64,000 nt of DNA, taken from NCBI RefSeq assembly GCF_008386585.1, contig NZ_VUOB01000077.1, positions 1 to 64,000 of the forward strand, in the 5' to 3' direction. Position numbers and translations under genes: made by a program. Under the pieces are notes generated by a model, which worked only from the letters and a program-made list of their open reading frames with translations, ran no database searches and was not told the DNA's origin. The first letter of the stretch is position 1. Each line of letters opens with the position of its first letter. Shown piece after piece: positions 46,061 to 54,393 of this stretch. The stretch is from Solihabitans fulvus (GTDB lineage Bacteria; Actinomycetota; Actinomycetes; Mycobacteriales; Pseudonocardiaceae).

Positions 46061-47497
46061 CTACTTGTGCAGCACCACCTCGGTCAGGCTGTACGGCGCC
46101 AGAACCAACGGCGCGTCGGCCTGCTGCCTCCGGTGCTGCACCGACTTGTCGCCCTGTCCGTAGCTCTCAACCTCGCACCCCATGCGGAATCCCGGCACCG
46201 ACAGGTTCACCTGGTGCGCGTTCGACGCGTCCTTGTTGATCAGCAGCACGGTGATCGAACCGTCCGCCCGCTGGCTGGCGTGCGCGGTCACGTTCCGTTG
46301 GTCCGACGACGTGGTGGCGAGCAGGTTCGCGCCGGGGCGCAGCACCTTCGCGGCGAGCTGCATGCCGTAGTACGTCGGGAACGGGGTGTTCGCCTTCGGC
46401 TCGCAGAAGCCTTCCTTGCACTCGCCCGTGGACAGCATTCCGTAGTCGCCGTAGCCGATCGCCTTTCCGGACGCGTCTCGGACCAGCGTCGGGGAGTTGT
46501 GCGTGGCGAACCAGTTCACGCTGCTGGCGCCCTGCTCGATCCAGGTCGGCATCGCGTCCGCCAGGTACATGGCGTCCACCACGCCGACGCTCTGCTGGCC
46601 GGGCACCACCCCGTTGTTGTTCATCTCGCCGACGACCACCTCGGCCTTCTCGCCACCGTTCGCGGCCAGCTTGGCGCGCAGGCTCGCCATCAGGCCAGGC
46701 AGGTGGTCGGCGGAGTGCAGCAGGTAGTCGTCCGTGCTGACCGCGAACTCCGGGTACGCGTGCATGTCGATGAAGTCGATGTCCTTGCCCACCACGGACA
46801 ACACGTCGCTGTCCCAGTCCTGCCCCGGCTTTCCGAAGCCGAGCACGCCGACGCCGATCTTGATGCTCGGGTCGACCGCCTTCATCGCCTTGACGTACTC
46901 GAGCACGGCCTTCCCGTACGCCTGCGGGGACTTGTCCGCGTGGTGGTCGGGCTCCCAGGCGCCCTGCGGCGCGATCGGGTAGAAGCCGTTGCCGTAGACC
47001 TCCTCGCCGATCTCCCAGTACTTCACGTTGTCGTGCTTCTCGACGTTCGCGTGCCGCACCCAGTCGGCCGCCTCCTGCGGCCCGTCGTCGACGCGGCTGC
47101 CGTAGTTCACGTGCACCATCGCCTCGGCGCCGGTCTTCCTGGCGCGCGCCATGAACGAGTCGAAGTCGTTGCCGGCGGCCGGCTTCACGCCAACGTTCTC
47201 GATGATCGGATCGGGGTCCGCGGTGTTGGTCCGCCAACGGTAGACGTCCGACAGCGGGCCGCCGTTGAACGACCGCATCCGCACGCCTGCCTTGCGCAGC
47301 AGGCCCGGCACCTGCGGGTCCGTCTGGTGCTCGTCCCACAGCGGGTCGTTGATGCCGACAGCCTGCCTCGGCACGGTGCCGAGTTGATGATCAACCTGGA
47401 CCGACACCTGGTCCGTCTTCGCCTCGGCCATGGCCGGTCCGGCAAGCGCGACCGTGGCCACGGTCGCGATGGTTGCCCCCAAGATCATGCGCTTCAT
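46061..47497 (-). CDS. Secreted GH51/GH39-like glycosidase (arabinofuranosidase-like)
   Basis: 478 residues with a signal peptide (about 1-24, ending GPAMA). The barrel shows YWEIGEEVYGNGFYP (acid/base Glu about 165), VGVLGFGKPGQDWDSD, FIDMHAYPEF and VVVGEMNNN (nucleophile Glu about 291), followed by a C-terminal beta domain with VLLINKDASNAHQVNLSVPG. This two-Glu pattern fits clan GH-A enzymes such as GH51 alpha-L-arabinofuranosidases; the exact family is not certain. It stands alone before mprB. The accessory region it sits in carries several other glycosidases. Confidence 0.8.
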   Translation of the reverse strand: MKRMILGATIATVATVALAGPAMAEAKTDQVSVQVDHQLGTVPRQAVGINDPLWDEHQTDPQVPGLLRKAGVRMRSFNGGPLSDVYRWRTNTADPDPIIENVGVKPAAGNDFDSFMARARKTGAEAMVHVNYGSRVDDGPQEAADWVRHANVEKHDNVKYWEIGEEVYGNGFYPIAPQGAWEPDHHADKSPQAYGKAVLEYVKAMKAVDPSIKIGVGVLGFGKPGQDWDSDVLSVVGKDIDFIDMHAYPEFAVSTDDYLLHSADHLPGLMASLRAKLAANGGEKAEVVVGEMNNNGVVPGQQSVGVVDAMYLADAMPTWIEQGASSVNWFATHNSPTLVRDASGKAIGYGDYGMLSTGECKEGFCEPKANTPFPTYYGMQLAAKVLRPGANLLATTSSDQRNVTAHASQRADGSITVLLINKDASNAHQVNLSVPGFRMGCEVESYGQGDKSVQHRRQQADAPLVLAPYSLTEVVLHK

Positions 47498-47583
47498 GTC
47501 GATCAGACTATGAGTCGGACGCTTCGGGCAAAGGTGCTTTGTGTCAATGATCCGCCCTGACGGATGTCACACCTCCGCCCGGG

Positions 47584-48990
47584 TCAGGGGCGGCCGGGCA
47601 GCGCGAGGCTGAACAGCGCGCCGCCCTCGGGCGCGCGGCCGACGTGCGCGGAGCCGCCGTGCCGCTCGACGACCTGTTTGACGATCGCCAGCCCCAGCCC
47701 GGAACCGGGCAGCGTGCGCGCCTCCGAGGATCGGTAGAACCGCTCGAACACATACGGCAGGTCCTCGTTGGCGATGCCGGGACCGGAGTCCGCCACCTCG
47801 ACCACCGCCGTGGACTCCGCGATCCGGTGCAGTTCGAGCCGCACGACGCCGCCGGGCGGGCTGAACTTCACCGCGTTGTCCAACAGGTTCAGCACCGCGC
47901 GTTCCAGCGCGCTTGAGTCGCCGAGCAGCGACCACGGCTGCGTTCGCACGTCGAAGCGGACGTCCGTGGCGCGCCGCCGAGCCCGGTCAAGGGCCCGCTC
48001 GACCACCTCGACGAGGTCGATCGGCTCCTGCACCATCTGCGGCGCGTCCTCGCGGGCCAGCTCGACCAGGTCGCCGATCAGCGTGGTCAGCTCGTCGAGC
48101 TGCGCCCGCACGTCGGCGTGGATGTCTGTCTTGTCCTCTTCGGACAGTGTTGGCGCGTCGGGCTTCTCGGACGCGAGCAGCAGTTCCAGGTTGGTGCGCA
48201 TGGAGGTCAGCGGCGTCCGCAGCTCGTGCCCGGCGTCGGCGACGAGCCGACGCTGCCGTTCCTGGGAGTCCGCCACCGCGGCGAGCATCGCGTTGAAGCT
48301 CGCGCTCAGCCGGGCCAACTCGTCGTCCCCGGACACCGGAATCGGCCGCAGGTCACCGGTTCTGGCCACCCGCTCGGTCGCGGCCGTCAGCCGCTGCACC
48401 GGCCGGAGGCCCGTCGCGGCCACGGCCGTACCGGCGAGCGCCGCCACCAGCACCCCGACGCCGCCGATCACGAACAGCACCAGGCTGAGCTGGTTGAGGG
48501 TGGACTGCGTCGGCTGCAACGACTGCGAGATCACCAGCGCAACACCGGGCCGGTAGGGCACGGCGAGCACCCTCGTGCCGGTGTGGTCGTCGTTGCGGAT
48601 CGAGGTGGTCTGCTTGCCTGACGCCACATCGATTTCCACGCTGCTGACCGCAGGCCTGCTCACGTCGCCCTGGAGCGCCGACTGGCCGTTGCTCTTGATG
48701 AAGTCGAACTTCACGCCGGTCAGCTCTTGGAAGTACGGCGGGATCGTCGCCGCTCCGCCCTGCTCGGCCTGGATGTTGTTCATCAGCTTCTGCGCGCCGT
48801 TGTTCAGGCTCGCGTCGAGCTGGCTGTAGAGGTCGGTGCGCACGGTCGCGTAGGCGCCGAGCGAGACGAGCGCGACGGCTCCGGCCACACAGAACGCGGC
48901 CAGCAGGGAGATCCGGTTGCGCAGCGAGACCTGTTGGAACCGCCCGTTGGCCGGGTGCGCCCCGGCCGGGGCGGTGGAGGTCATGGTCAC
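47584..48990 (-). CDS. mprB: Envelope-stress sensor histidine kinase MprB
   Basis: 468 residues with two membrane helices (about 25-50 and 165-190) around an outer sensor domain of about 115 residues, then HAMP (GLRPVQRLTAATERVARTGD), HisKA with AGHELRTPLTSMRTNLELL (His about 253) and HATPase (NLLDNAVKFSPPGG, VADSGPGIA, GSGLGLAIVKQVVERHGG). The GTG start overlaps the mprA stop. MprB senses envelope stress and phosphorylates MprA. Its proximity to a pepD gene in mycobacteria is broken here by a 17.6-kb segment. Confidence 0.92.
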   Translation of the reverse strand: MTMTSTAPAGAHPANGRFQQVSLRNRISLLAAFCVAGAVALVSLGAYATVRTDLYSQLDASLNNGAQKLMNNIQAEQGGAATIPPYFQELTGVKFDFIKSNGQSALQGDVSRPAVSSVEIDVASGKQTTSIRNDDHTGTRVLAVPYRPGVALVISQSLQPTQSTLNQLSLVLFVIGGVGVLVAALAGTAVAATGLRPVQRLTAATERVARTGDLRPIPVSGDDELARLSASFNAMLAAVADSQERQRRLVADAGHELRTPLTSMRTNLELLLASEKPDAPTLSEEDKTDIHADVRAQLDELTTLIGDLVELAREDAPQMVQEPIDLVEVVERALDRARRRATDVRFDVRTQPWSLLGDSSALERAVLNLLDNAVKFSPPGGVVRLELHRIAESTAVVEVADSGPGIANEDLPYVFERFYRSSEARTLPGSGLGLAIVKQVVERHGGSAHVGRAPEGGALFSLALPGRP

Positions 48991-49682
48991 GGAGGCGTCT
49001 CCCGCAGCACGTAGCCGACGCCGCGCACGGTGTGGATGAGCCGGTGCTCGCCCTCCGCCTCGGTCTTGCGGCGCAGGTAGCCGACGTAGACCTCCAGCGC
49101 GTTGCCCGAGGTCGGGAAGTCGTAGCCCCACACGTCTTCGAGGATGCGGCCCCTGGTCAGGACCTGCTTGGGGTGCGAGAGGAACAGTTCGAGCAGGGCG
49201 AACTCGGTGCGGGTCAGGCTGATCGGCCGGGTGCCGCGCCGCACGTCCCTGGTGCCGGGGTCCAGCTCGAGGTCGGCGAACCGCAACGCCTCCGGGGCGT
49301 TGCCGGCCGCGTCGGCCTCGACCGTGGCCCGCCGCAGCAACGCGCGCAGCCGGGCGAGCAGTTCCTCCAACGCGAAGGGCTTGGGCAGGTAGTCGTCGGC
49401 GCCGGCGTCGAGCCCGGACACCCGGTCGGACACCGCGTCCCGCGCGGTGAGCACGAGGATTGGCAGATCGTCTCCGGTGCCGCGCAGCCGCCGGCACACC
49501 TCCAGCCCGTCCAGCCTCGGCATCATCACGTCGAGCACCATGGCGTCGGGACGGTGCGTGGTGACCGACTCCAGCGCCTGCTGTCCATCGCCGGCCAGGT
49601 CGACCTGGTAGCCGTTGAACTGGAGCGAGCGGCGGAGCGACTCACGCACGGCCCGGTCGTCGTCGACAACGAGGATGCGCAT
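48987..49682 (-). CDS. mprA: Envelope-stress response regulator MprA
   Basis: 231 residues, OmpR family. The sequence is strikingly close to mycobacterial MprA: VDDDRAVRESLRRSLQFNGY, VLDVMMPRLDGLEVCRRLRG, GADDYLPKPFALEELLAR, DFPTSGNALEVYVGYLRRKT and HTVRGVGYVLRETPP. ATG at 49682; TAACAC lies 7 nt before it, so it may be leaderless. It controls sigma factor and pepD genes in mycobacteria; the same is likely here. Confidence 0.95.
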   Translation of the reverse strand: MRILVVDDDRAVRESLRRSLQFNGYQVDLAGDGQQALESVTTHRPDAMVLDVMMPRLDGLEVCRRLRGTGDDLPILVLTARDAVSDRVSGLDAGADDYLPKPFALEELLARLRALLRRATVEADAAGNAPEALRFADLELDPGTRDVRRGTRPISLTRTEFALLELFLSHPKQVLTRGRILEDVWGYDFPTSGNALEVYVGYLRRKTEAEGEHRLIHTVRGVGYVLRETPP

Positions 49683-49804
49683 GAAGTCAGTGTTACCTTT
49701 CGTCCTGAGAAGCGCCTGAGAAGCAGCAAAGCTCACGCCGTGGGATTACGAAGTTCTGCCAACGGGCCCGGTGCATGTGTGACGGTGCGCACTTCCGCTT
49801 GCGG

Positions 49805-50416
49805 TCAGGACTCCACGCCGCGCGCGACCGGCGCGTTCCAGTGCCGCCACATCGCCAGCCCGCGCAGCGCGACCACCAGCGCGGAGCCGATCAACGCGAC
49901 CGGGCCCGCCGGCAGCCGCAGCCACTGCCCGAGCGCGACGACGATCGCGCCGGCCAGCGCGGCCACCGCGTAGATCTCCCTGCGCAGCACCAGCGGGATC
50001 TCCCGCAGCAGCACGTCGCGCAGCGCGCCGCCGCCGATGCCGGTGGTCACGCCGATCAGGCAGGCGGTGTAGGCGGGCACGTGGTGCGTGAGGGCCGTTG
50101 TCGTGCCGGAGGTGACGAACAGGCCGAGCCCGACCGCGTCGGCGAGCAGCACCGCGCGCCGCAGCCTGGCCACCTGGGGGTGGAACCAGAACACCAGCAG
50201 CCCGGTGGCGGCCGGCACCAGCAGGTAGGGCCAACTGCGCAGGGCGGAGGGCGGGTGGATGCCGAGCAGCAGGTCGCGGATGATCCCGCCACCGAGCGCG
50301 GTGGTGACGCCGAGCACGACGACGCCGAAGACGTCCAGCCTCGCGCGGACGGCCGCCAGCGCGCCCGAGGCCGCGAAGACCGCGATGCCGAGCAGGTCCA
50401 ACGCGATGAGCAGCAC
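49805..50416 (-). CDS. TRIC/UPF0126-family membrane protein
   Basis: 203 residues with seven hydrophobic segments arranged as two repeats, each with the Gly-rich signature (TTALGGGIIRDLLLG and TTGIGGGALRDVLLR). The family is the bacterial TRIC-type cation channel / UPF0126 group, with one member reported as a glycine transporter. It stands alone; a tandem-repeat hairpin lies between it and the CoA-dehydrogenase gene. Confidence 0.9.
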   Translation of the reverse strand: MLLIALDLLGIAVFAASGALAAVRARLDVFGVVVLGVTTALGGGIIRDLLLGIHPPSALRSWPYLLVPAATGLLVFWFHPQVARLRRAVLLADAVGLGLFVTSGTTTALTHHVPAYTACLIGVTTGIGGGALRDVLLREIPLVLRREIYAVAALAGAIVVALGQWLRLPAGPVALIGSALVVALRGLAMWRHWNAPVARGVES

Positions 50417-50500
50417 GGGCGGAGAGTAGTAAAGCCGCGCGCGACGCGCCCAATCCCGTCACCTTCGCGCGCGTGCCGCCTGCGCCACACCCGCAGCGCA

Positions 50501-50556
50501 GGCCATGACGGGTCCCGTCAAGACCACAGGCCATGACAGGTCCCTTCAAGACACTG
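50501..50556. repeat. 28-bp direct repeat that half-builds the terminator
   Basis: GGCCATGACGGGTCCCGTCA (50501 on) is followed by GGCCATGACAGGTCCCTTCA (50529 on), same orientation, 28-bp period. The second copy forms the left arm of the terminator stem at 50533-50579; the first has no partner arm. Confidence 0.7.
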
Positions 50557-50579
50557 GATGTCTTGAAGGGACCTGTCAT
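50533..50579. terminator. Perfect 21-bp-stem hairpin
   Basis: Arms at 50533-50553 and 50559-50579 (ATGACAGGTCCCTTCAAGAC and one more base, with exact complement) around the loop CTGGA. It lies four bases beyond the stop of the hydroxyacyl-CoA dehydrogenase gene, so it ends that transcript. Similar TTGAAGGGACCTGTCAT palindromes are, as I recall, repeated in Pseudonocardiales genomes. Confidence 0.85.
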
Positions 50580-50583
50580 CGGC

Positions 50584-51438
50584 TCAGGGCCAGGTGAAGA
50601 AGCCTTGGCCGGTCTTGCGGCCGAGGTCGCCTGCCGCCACCTTCGCGCGCAGCAGCTCGGGCGGCTCGAAGCGCGGCCCCAGTTCGGCGGCGAGGTGCTC
50701 GGCGATGGCCAGCCGGACGTCGAGGCCGACCAGGTCGGTCAGCCGCAGCGGTCCCATCGGCCAGCCGTAGCCCAACCGCATCCCGGTGTCGATGTCCTCG
50801 GCCGAGGCCACCTCGTCCTGGAGCATCCGGATCGCCTCGAGACCGACGGCGACGCCGAGCCGCGACGTGGCGAACCCCGGCGAGTCGCGCACCTCGATCA
50901 CGGTCTTGCCCAGCGCCTCAGACCAGGCACGCACCCTGGCGACCACCTCGGCGGACACGGCCGCGTGGTGCACCAGCTCGACCAGCGCCTGCACCGGCAC
51001 GGGATTGAAGAAGTGCATGCCGAGCACCCGCTCGACGGGCAGCCCCTCGGCGATGGCGGCGATGGACAGCGAGGACGTGTTGGACGCCAGCACCGCCTGC
51101 GGGCAGGCCGCCGCGGCCTCGGCGAGGATCCGCCGCTTCAGCTCGACGTCCTCCGGCACGGCCTCGATCACCAGTTCGGCGGCAGGCGGCGCGTCGGCCG
51201 CCGACGTGGCGACGGTCAGGCCGGCGAACAGCGTCTCGGCATCCGCGCCGTCGGGCAGCTTGCCCCGGTCGGCGGCCTTGCGCAGCGAGGCCAGCACCGA
51301 CTCGCGGGCCGAGGCGCCGCGTTCCGGCGACGCCTCGACCAGGGTCACCGGCGTGCCGGCGGCGAGCAGCACGTGCACGATGCCGACACCCATGGTGCCG
51401 CCGCCGATGACGACGGCGGCCTTCGGTGCCGCGCTCAC
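50584..51438 (-). CDS. 3-hydroxyacyl-CoA dehydrogenase (3-hydroxybutyryl type)
   Basis: 284 residues with an NAD Rossmann domain (AAVVIGGGTMGVGIVHVLLAAG, LVIEAVPEDVELK, LASNTSSLSIAAIA, MHFFNPVPVQALVELV) and the C-terminal helical domain (PGFATSRLGVAVGLEAIRML, GYGWPMGPLRLTDLVGLDV). It oxidises 3-hydroxyacyl-CoA in fatty-acid, butanoate or aromatic-CoA catabolism. The GTG start overlaps the EthD stop by GTGA, so the pair is coupled. Confidence 0.92.
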   Translation of the reverse strand: MSAAPKAAVVIGGGTMGVGIVHVLLAAGTPVTLVEASPERGASARESVLASLRKAADRGKLPDGADAETLFAGLTVATSAADAPPAAELVIEAVPEDVELKRRILAEAAAACPQAVLASNTSSLSIAAIAEGLPVERVLGMHFFNPVPVQALVELVHHAAVSAEVVARVRAWSEALGKTVIEVRDSPGFATSRLGVAVGLEAIRMLQDEVASAEDIDTGMRLGYGWPMGPLRLTDLVGLDVRLAIAEHLAAELGPRFEPPELLRAKVAAGDLGRKTGQGFFTWP

Positions 51439-51758
51439 TGGGAGTCGATCACTTCCGAGGAGAACATCGCGACGAGTTCCATGCCGCCGATCTCGGTCAG
51501 GTTCGCGCCAGCGGCCTGCCACTCCGGCGAGCCGAACGCCGTCTTCATGGCGTCCTTGGACTCGAAGTACATGTCGGCGACCAGGTAGGGCTCGTGGTCG
51601 CCGAGGAATCCTGGCACGAACACGCGCTGCACCTTGGCCACCTCGGCCCGCAGCAGGCCGGGCGTCTTGGCGACCAGCGGCAGGTGGCTTGAGAAGTACT
51701 TCTCGTCGAACTCCTCGGAGTTTGCCGGCTTCTTGTACAGGGCGGTGTACTTGATCAT
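51435..51758 (-). CDS. EthD-family protein
   Basis: 107 residues, dimeric alpha/beta-barrel fold of the EthD type: MIKYTALYKKPANSEEFDEKYFSSHLPLV with the conserved FDxxY..H, then VAKVQRV and MYFESKDAMKTAFGSPEWQAAG. Related proteins assist ether or aromatic degradation but the exact role is unknown. GGGAG lies 6 nt before the ATG. It is the first gene of a two-gene operon with the CoA dehydrogenase. Confidence 0.88.
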   Translation of the reverse strand: MIKYTALYKKPANSEEFDEKYFSSHLPLVAKTPGLLRAEVAKVQRVFVPGFLGDHEPYLVADMYFESKDAMKTAFGSPEWQAAGANLTEIGGMELVAMFSSEVIDSQ

Positions 51759-51880
51759 GTGACACTCCCGTCTCGGCTCGCTGCCGGACTGTAACAGCGG
51801 CGGGCGGGGTCCGGCAGGCCCGAGCGCGCGTCACCCTGCGTGTCGGCTGCTCCGGTTGGGTAACCAGGGAAAATGGAACT

Positions 51881-52543
51881 GTGCGGATCATCCTCTTGCG
51901 ACACGGGCAGAGCCTCGGCAACGTCGACGAGCTCGCCTACTGCCGAATCCCCGACCACGCGCTGCCGCTGACCCCCACCGGCGAACGCCAGGCCCGCGAG
52001 GCGGGGCCGGGCATCCGCGCGCTGCTCGGCGACGGCCCGGTCGCCGCGTACGTGAGCCCCTACCTGCGGACCCGGCGCACGCTCGAACTGCTCGACGTCG
52101 CGGACCTGGTCGATCGGACGGTGTCCGAGCCGAGGCTGCGCGAGCAGGACTGGGGCAACCTCCAGGACCCCGTCGAGCAGGAGGTGCACAAGCGCCGCAG
52201 GCACGCGTTCGGCCACTTCTTCTACCGGCTGCCGCTCGGCGAGTCCGGCGCGGACGTGGACGACCGGCTGGCCAGCTTCCTCGGCGAGCTGCACCCGAAG
52301 CTGCTCGGCGACCCGAAGCACCCGAGGACCGTGCTGATGGTGTCGCACGGGCTGACCATCCGGCTGCTCTGCCGGCGCCTGCTGTCCTGGAGCATCGAAC
52401 TGTTCGAGTCACTGTCCAATCTGGACAGTTGCGGGCACAGGGTTCTCGAGTACACCGAGGAGGGCTGGCGGCTGGACCGGCCGTTCGACCAGTGGCGGGA
52501 GTCGCCGGACGGCACCACCCAGCTGGTGCCGTCCGTTCCCTGA
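51881..52543 (+). CDS. Histidine phosphatase (phosphoglycerate-mutase-like)
   Basis: 220 residues. The RHG motif is LLRHGQSLGN with the phospho-accepting His at about 7; the second half has VSPYLRTRRTLELL, the acid EQDWGNLQDP and MVSHGLTIRLL with the second catalytic His. So it is catalytically complete. Substrate not deducible. GTG start at 51881. It converges with the L31 gene. Confidence 0.88.
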   Translation: MRIILLRHGQSLGNVDELAYCRIPDHALPLTPTGERQAREAGPGIRALLGDGPVAAYVSPYLRTRRTLELLDVADLVDRTVSEPRLREQDWGNLQDPVEQEVHKRRRHAFGHFFYRLPLGESGADVDDRLASFLGELHPKLLGDPKHPRTVLMVSHGLTIRLLCRRLLSWSIELFESLSNLDSCGHRVLEYTEEGWRLDRPFDQWRESPDGTTQLVPSVP

Positions 52544-52559
52544 CCGCACGGCACGGCCA

Positions 52560-52820
52560 TCAGCGGCCTCTCCTCGCGCGGTCGCCGTAGCGGCGACGGA
52601 ACTGCTCCACCCGGCCCGCGGTGTCGACCAGCCGCTGCGTGCCGGTCCAGAACGGGTGCGAGTCGGCCGTCACGTCGACGGCGATCAGCGGATAGGTGTT
52701 GCCGTCGGACCACTCGATCGTGCGCGTCGAGGTTGCCGTCGACCTGGTCAGGAAGGTCCTGCCCGTCGAGGAGTCCTGGATGACCACCGGGTGGTAGTCG
52801 GGGTGGATGCCGGGTTTCAC
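52560..52820 (-). CDS. rpmE: Ribosomal protein bL31, type B (zinc-independent)
   Basis: 86 residues: KPGIHPDYHPVVIQDSSTG, FLTRSTATSTRTIEWSDGN, then VDVTADSHPFWTGTQRLVDTAGRVEQFRRRYG. It lacks the CxxC zinc site of type A L31, so it is the zinc-free paralogue made under zinc starvation. The GTG start overlaps the MRF stop by GTGA. Confidence 0.95.
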   Translation of the reverse strand: MKPGIHPDYHPVVIQDSSTGRTFLTRSTATSTRTIEWSDGNTYPLIAVDVTADSHPFWTGTQRLVDTAGRVEQFRRRYGDRARRGR

Positions 52821-54058
52821 GCTTCGTCCCTTCGAATGGCGGATGGGGTCGGCAGGTCGATCGGCCGGTCCTCGCACGGGTCGACGTGCCAGGAGCCGAA
52901 CGGGTCGGGATAGGCGAGCCAGGCGGCCTCGCCCCGCGCCAGCTCCTCGTCCGTGAGCAACGCGTTCCGCAGCGCGGCGGTCAGCTCGGCCGGGTCGGCG
53001 AGGTGCGCGACGACCACCACGTCCTGCGCGCGGTCGCCGTAGTACGGGTCCCAGGTCAGCGCGGCCATCGCCCTGCGCTCCTCGCCGATCTCCGCCCAGT
53101 CGTCCTGGTCGAGCGTGGCCAGCCACGGCCCCGCGTGCCCGATGCGCAGCCCGCCGCCCGCCGACTCGACCCACAGCGCCACGTCGGGCTGGCTGGCCAC
53201 CCACACCCGCCCCTTGGCCCGGACGACGCCGTCGAGCAGCACGTCAAGGGCCTCGTGCAGCCGCTGCGGGTGGAACGGCCTGCGGTCGCCGAACACGGTG
53301 ACGGACACGCCGCAGTCGGTGTCCAGGGGCGGTTGGCCGCGCAGCAGCGGGCCGTGCGCGTCGTCCAGTTCGCCGCGCCGCGCGTTGCCAGGCAGGTCGG
53401 CCAGCAGCGCGCGAGTGTCCAGCGCGGCAAGCGACTGCCGGACGGACAGCGGAGCCAGCCGGTCGAGCACGGCCTCGGTGCGGGCGGCCGTCCAGCGGTC
53501 GGCCGGGGTGCCGGCGAGGACGATCGCGTCGGCGAACTCGACCTGGCCGATCGCGACCTGCGCGACCGTGCGCTCGTCGGCGGCCGCCGCGCCGAGCCCC
53601 CGCTCGGCCAGCGCCTCGTCCCCGGTGACGTCCGCGAGCAGCGTCGCGAGGTCGACCGAGGTGACCACCGCCTCGACCCTGGTCAGCTCGTCCAGCGTGC
53701 GGTCCTCGACCAGGACGTGGTGCAGCGCCCAGCAGACGGCCTCCGGTTCGAGCGAAGGGTCGAGCTGCACGACGACGCGGCGCACGTCCGGCCGCTCGGC
53801 AAGCCGGTGCAGCAGCGGCAGCAGGTCCTCGCGGAGCGTGCAGGAGATGCAGCCGTGCACCAGCGTTAGCGTGACGAGCTCGTCGTGTCGGCCGTGCCTG
53901 ACGCGGCGGCGCAGCACGCCGTCGGCGATTCCGCGCAGGTTGTGGTGCACCAGTGCGGTGCCCGGCTCGTCGCGCCAGAGCTGTTCGGCGACCGCCTCGG
54001 CCGCCCGGCCGGCCAGCCCGGCCACCAGCACGAGCGGGGTGCGCAGGTCCTTCGGCAC
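52817..54058 (-). CDS. mrf: Ribosome hibernation factor-recruiting GTPase-like protein MRF (CobW family)
   Basis: 413 residues of the CobW/COG0523 family. In M. smegmatis the relative Mrf (MPY recruitment factor) lies in the zinc-free ribosomal-protein operon and brings the hibernation factor MPY to ribosomes during zinc starvation. Here the gene lies between zinc-free L31 and the zinc-free rpmB-rpmG-rpsN-rpsR genes. The metal motif is GCISCT. The Walker A loop that should read GxxGxGKT is degenerate (LVLVAGLAGRAAEAVAEQL), so GTP binding is doubtful. C-terminal CobW domain with VWVASQPDVALWVESAGGG present. AGGAGG lies four bases before the GTG start; a Zur-like box lies just upstream. Confidence 0.85.
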   Translation of the reverse strand: MPKDLRTPLVLVAGLAGRAAEAVAEQLWRDEPGTALVHHNLRGIADGVLRRRVRHGRHDELVTLTLVHGCISCTLREDLLPLLHRLAERPDVRRVVVQLDPSLEPEAVCWALHHVLVEDRTLDELTRVEAVVTSVDLATLLADVTGDEALAERGLGAAAADERTVAQVAIGQVEFADAIVLAGTPADRWTAARTEAVLDRLAPLSVRQSLAALDTRALLADLPGNARRGELDDAHGPLLRGQPPLDTDCGVSVTVFGDRRPFHPQRLHEALDVLLDGVVRAKGRVWVASQPDVALWVESAGGGLRIGHAGPWLATLDQDDWAEIGEERRAMAALTWDPYYGDRAQDVVVVAHLADPAELTAALRNALLTDEELARGEAAWLAYPDPFGSWHVDPCEDRPIDLPTPSAIRRDEA

Positions 54059-54071
54059 GAGACCTCCTATC

Positions 54072-54086
54072 GGGAATGATTTCCAT
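54072..54086. promoter_or_regulatory. Zur-like box (mrf side)
   Basis: GGGAATGATTTCCAT, an imperfect palindrome with the AATGATTTCC core of actinobacterial Zur sites, 13 bases before the mrf start. Confidence 0.6.
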
Positions 54087-54123
54087 CTAGCCGTCGGTCA
54101 CGCTACCCTTCCGATCGTCTTAA

Positions 54124-54143
54124 TGGAAATGGATGTCATTTCA
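54124..54143. promoter_or_regulatory. Zur-like box (rpmB side)
   Basis: TGGAAATGGATGTCATTTCA, a palindrome GAAATG-N5-CATTTC, ten bases before the rpmB start and overlapping nothing else. With the box at 54072 it accounts for joint control of both divergent units by zinc. Confidence 0.75.
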
Positions 54144-54153
54144 AGGAGGCCGC

Positions 54154-54393
54154 ATGTCCGCGCGCCACTGCCAGGTCACCGGCCGCAAGCCCGGGTTCGG
54201 CAACCGCGTCTCGCGCTCCAACCACCGCACCGCGCGCCGCTGGCTGCCCAACACCCAGCGGCGGCGCTACTGGCTGCCCGCCGAGGGCCGCTGGGTCACC
54301 CTGACCCTGTCCGTCAAGGGCATCAGGACCGTCGACCGACGCGGCATCGAGGCCGTCGTCGCCCAGTTGCGCGCGAAGGGGGTGCCGAGCTGA
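54154..54393 (+). CDS. rpmB: Ribosomal protein bL28 (zinc-independent paralogue)
   Basis: 79 residues: SARHCQVTGRKPGFGNRVSRSNHRTARRWLPNTQ, then GRWVTLTLSVKGIRTVDRRG. Only one Cys is present instead of the paired CxxC sites of zinc-binding L28. AAGGAGG lies four bases before the ATG. First of four coupled genes. Confidence 0.95.
   Translation: MSARHCQVTGRKPGFGNRVSRSNHRTARRWLPNTQRRRYWLPAEGRWVTLTLSVKGIRTVDRRGIEAVVAQLRAKGVPS

Noticed and set aside
30000..47500. Genomic island with integrase
   Set aside because: Several accessory operons are present but no integrase, transposase, att duplication or tRNA junction marks a single mobile unit.
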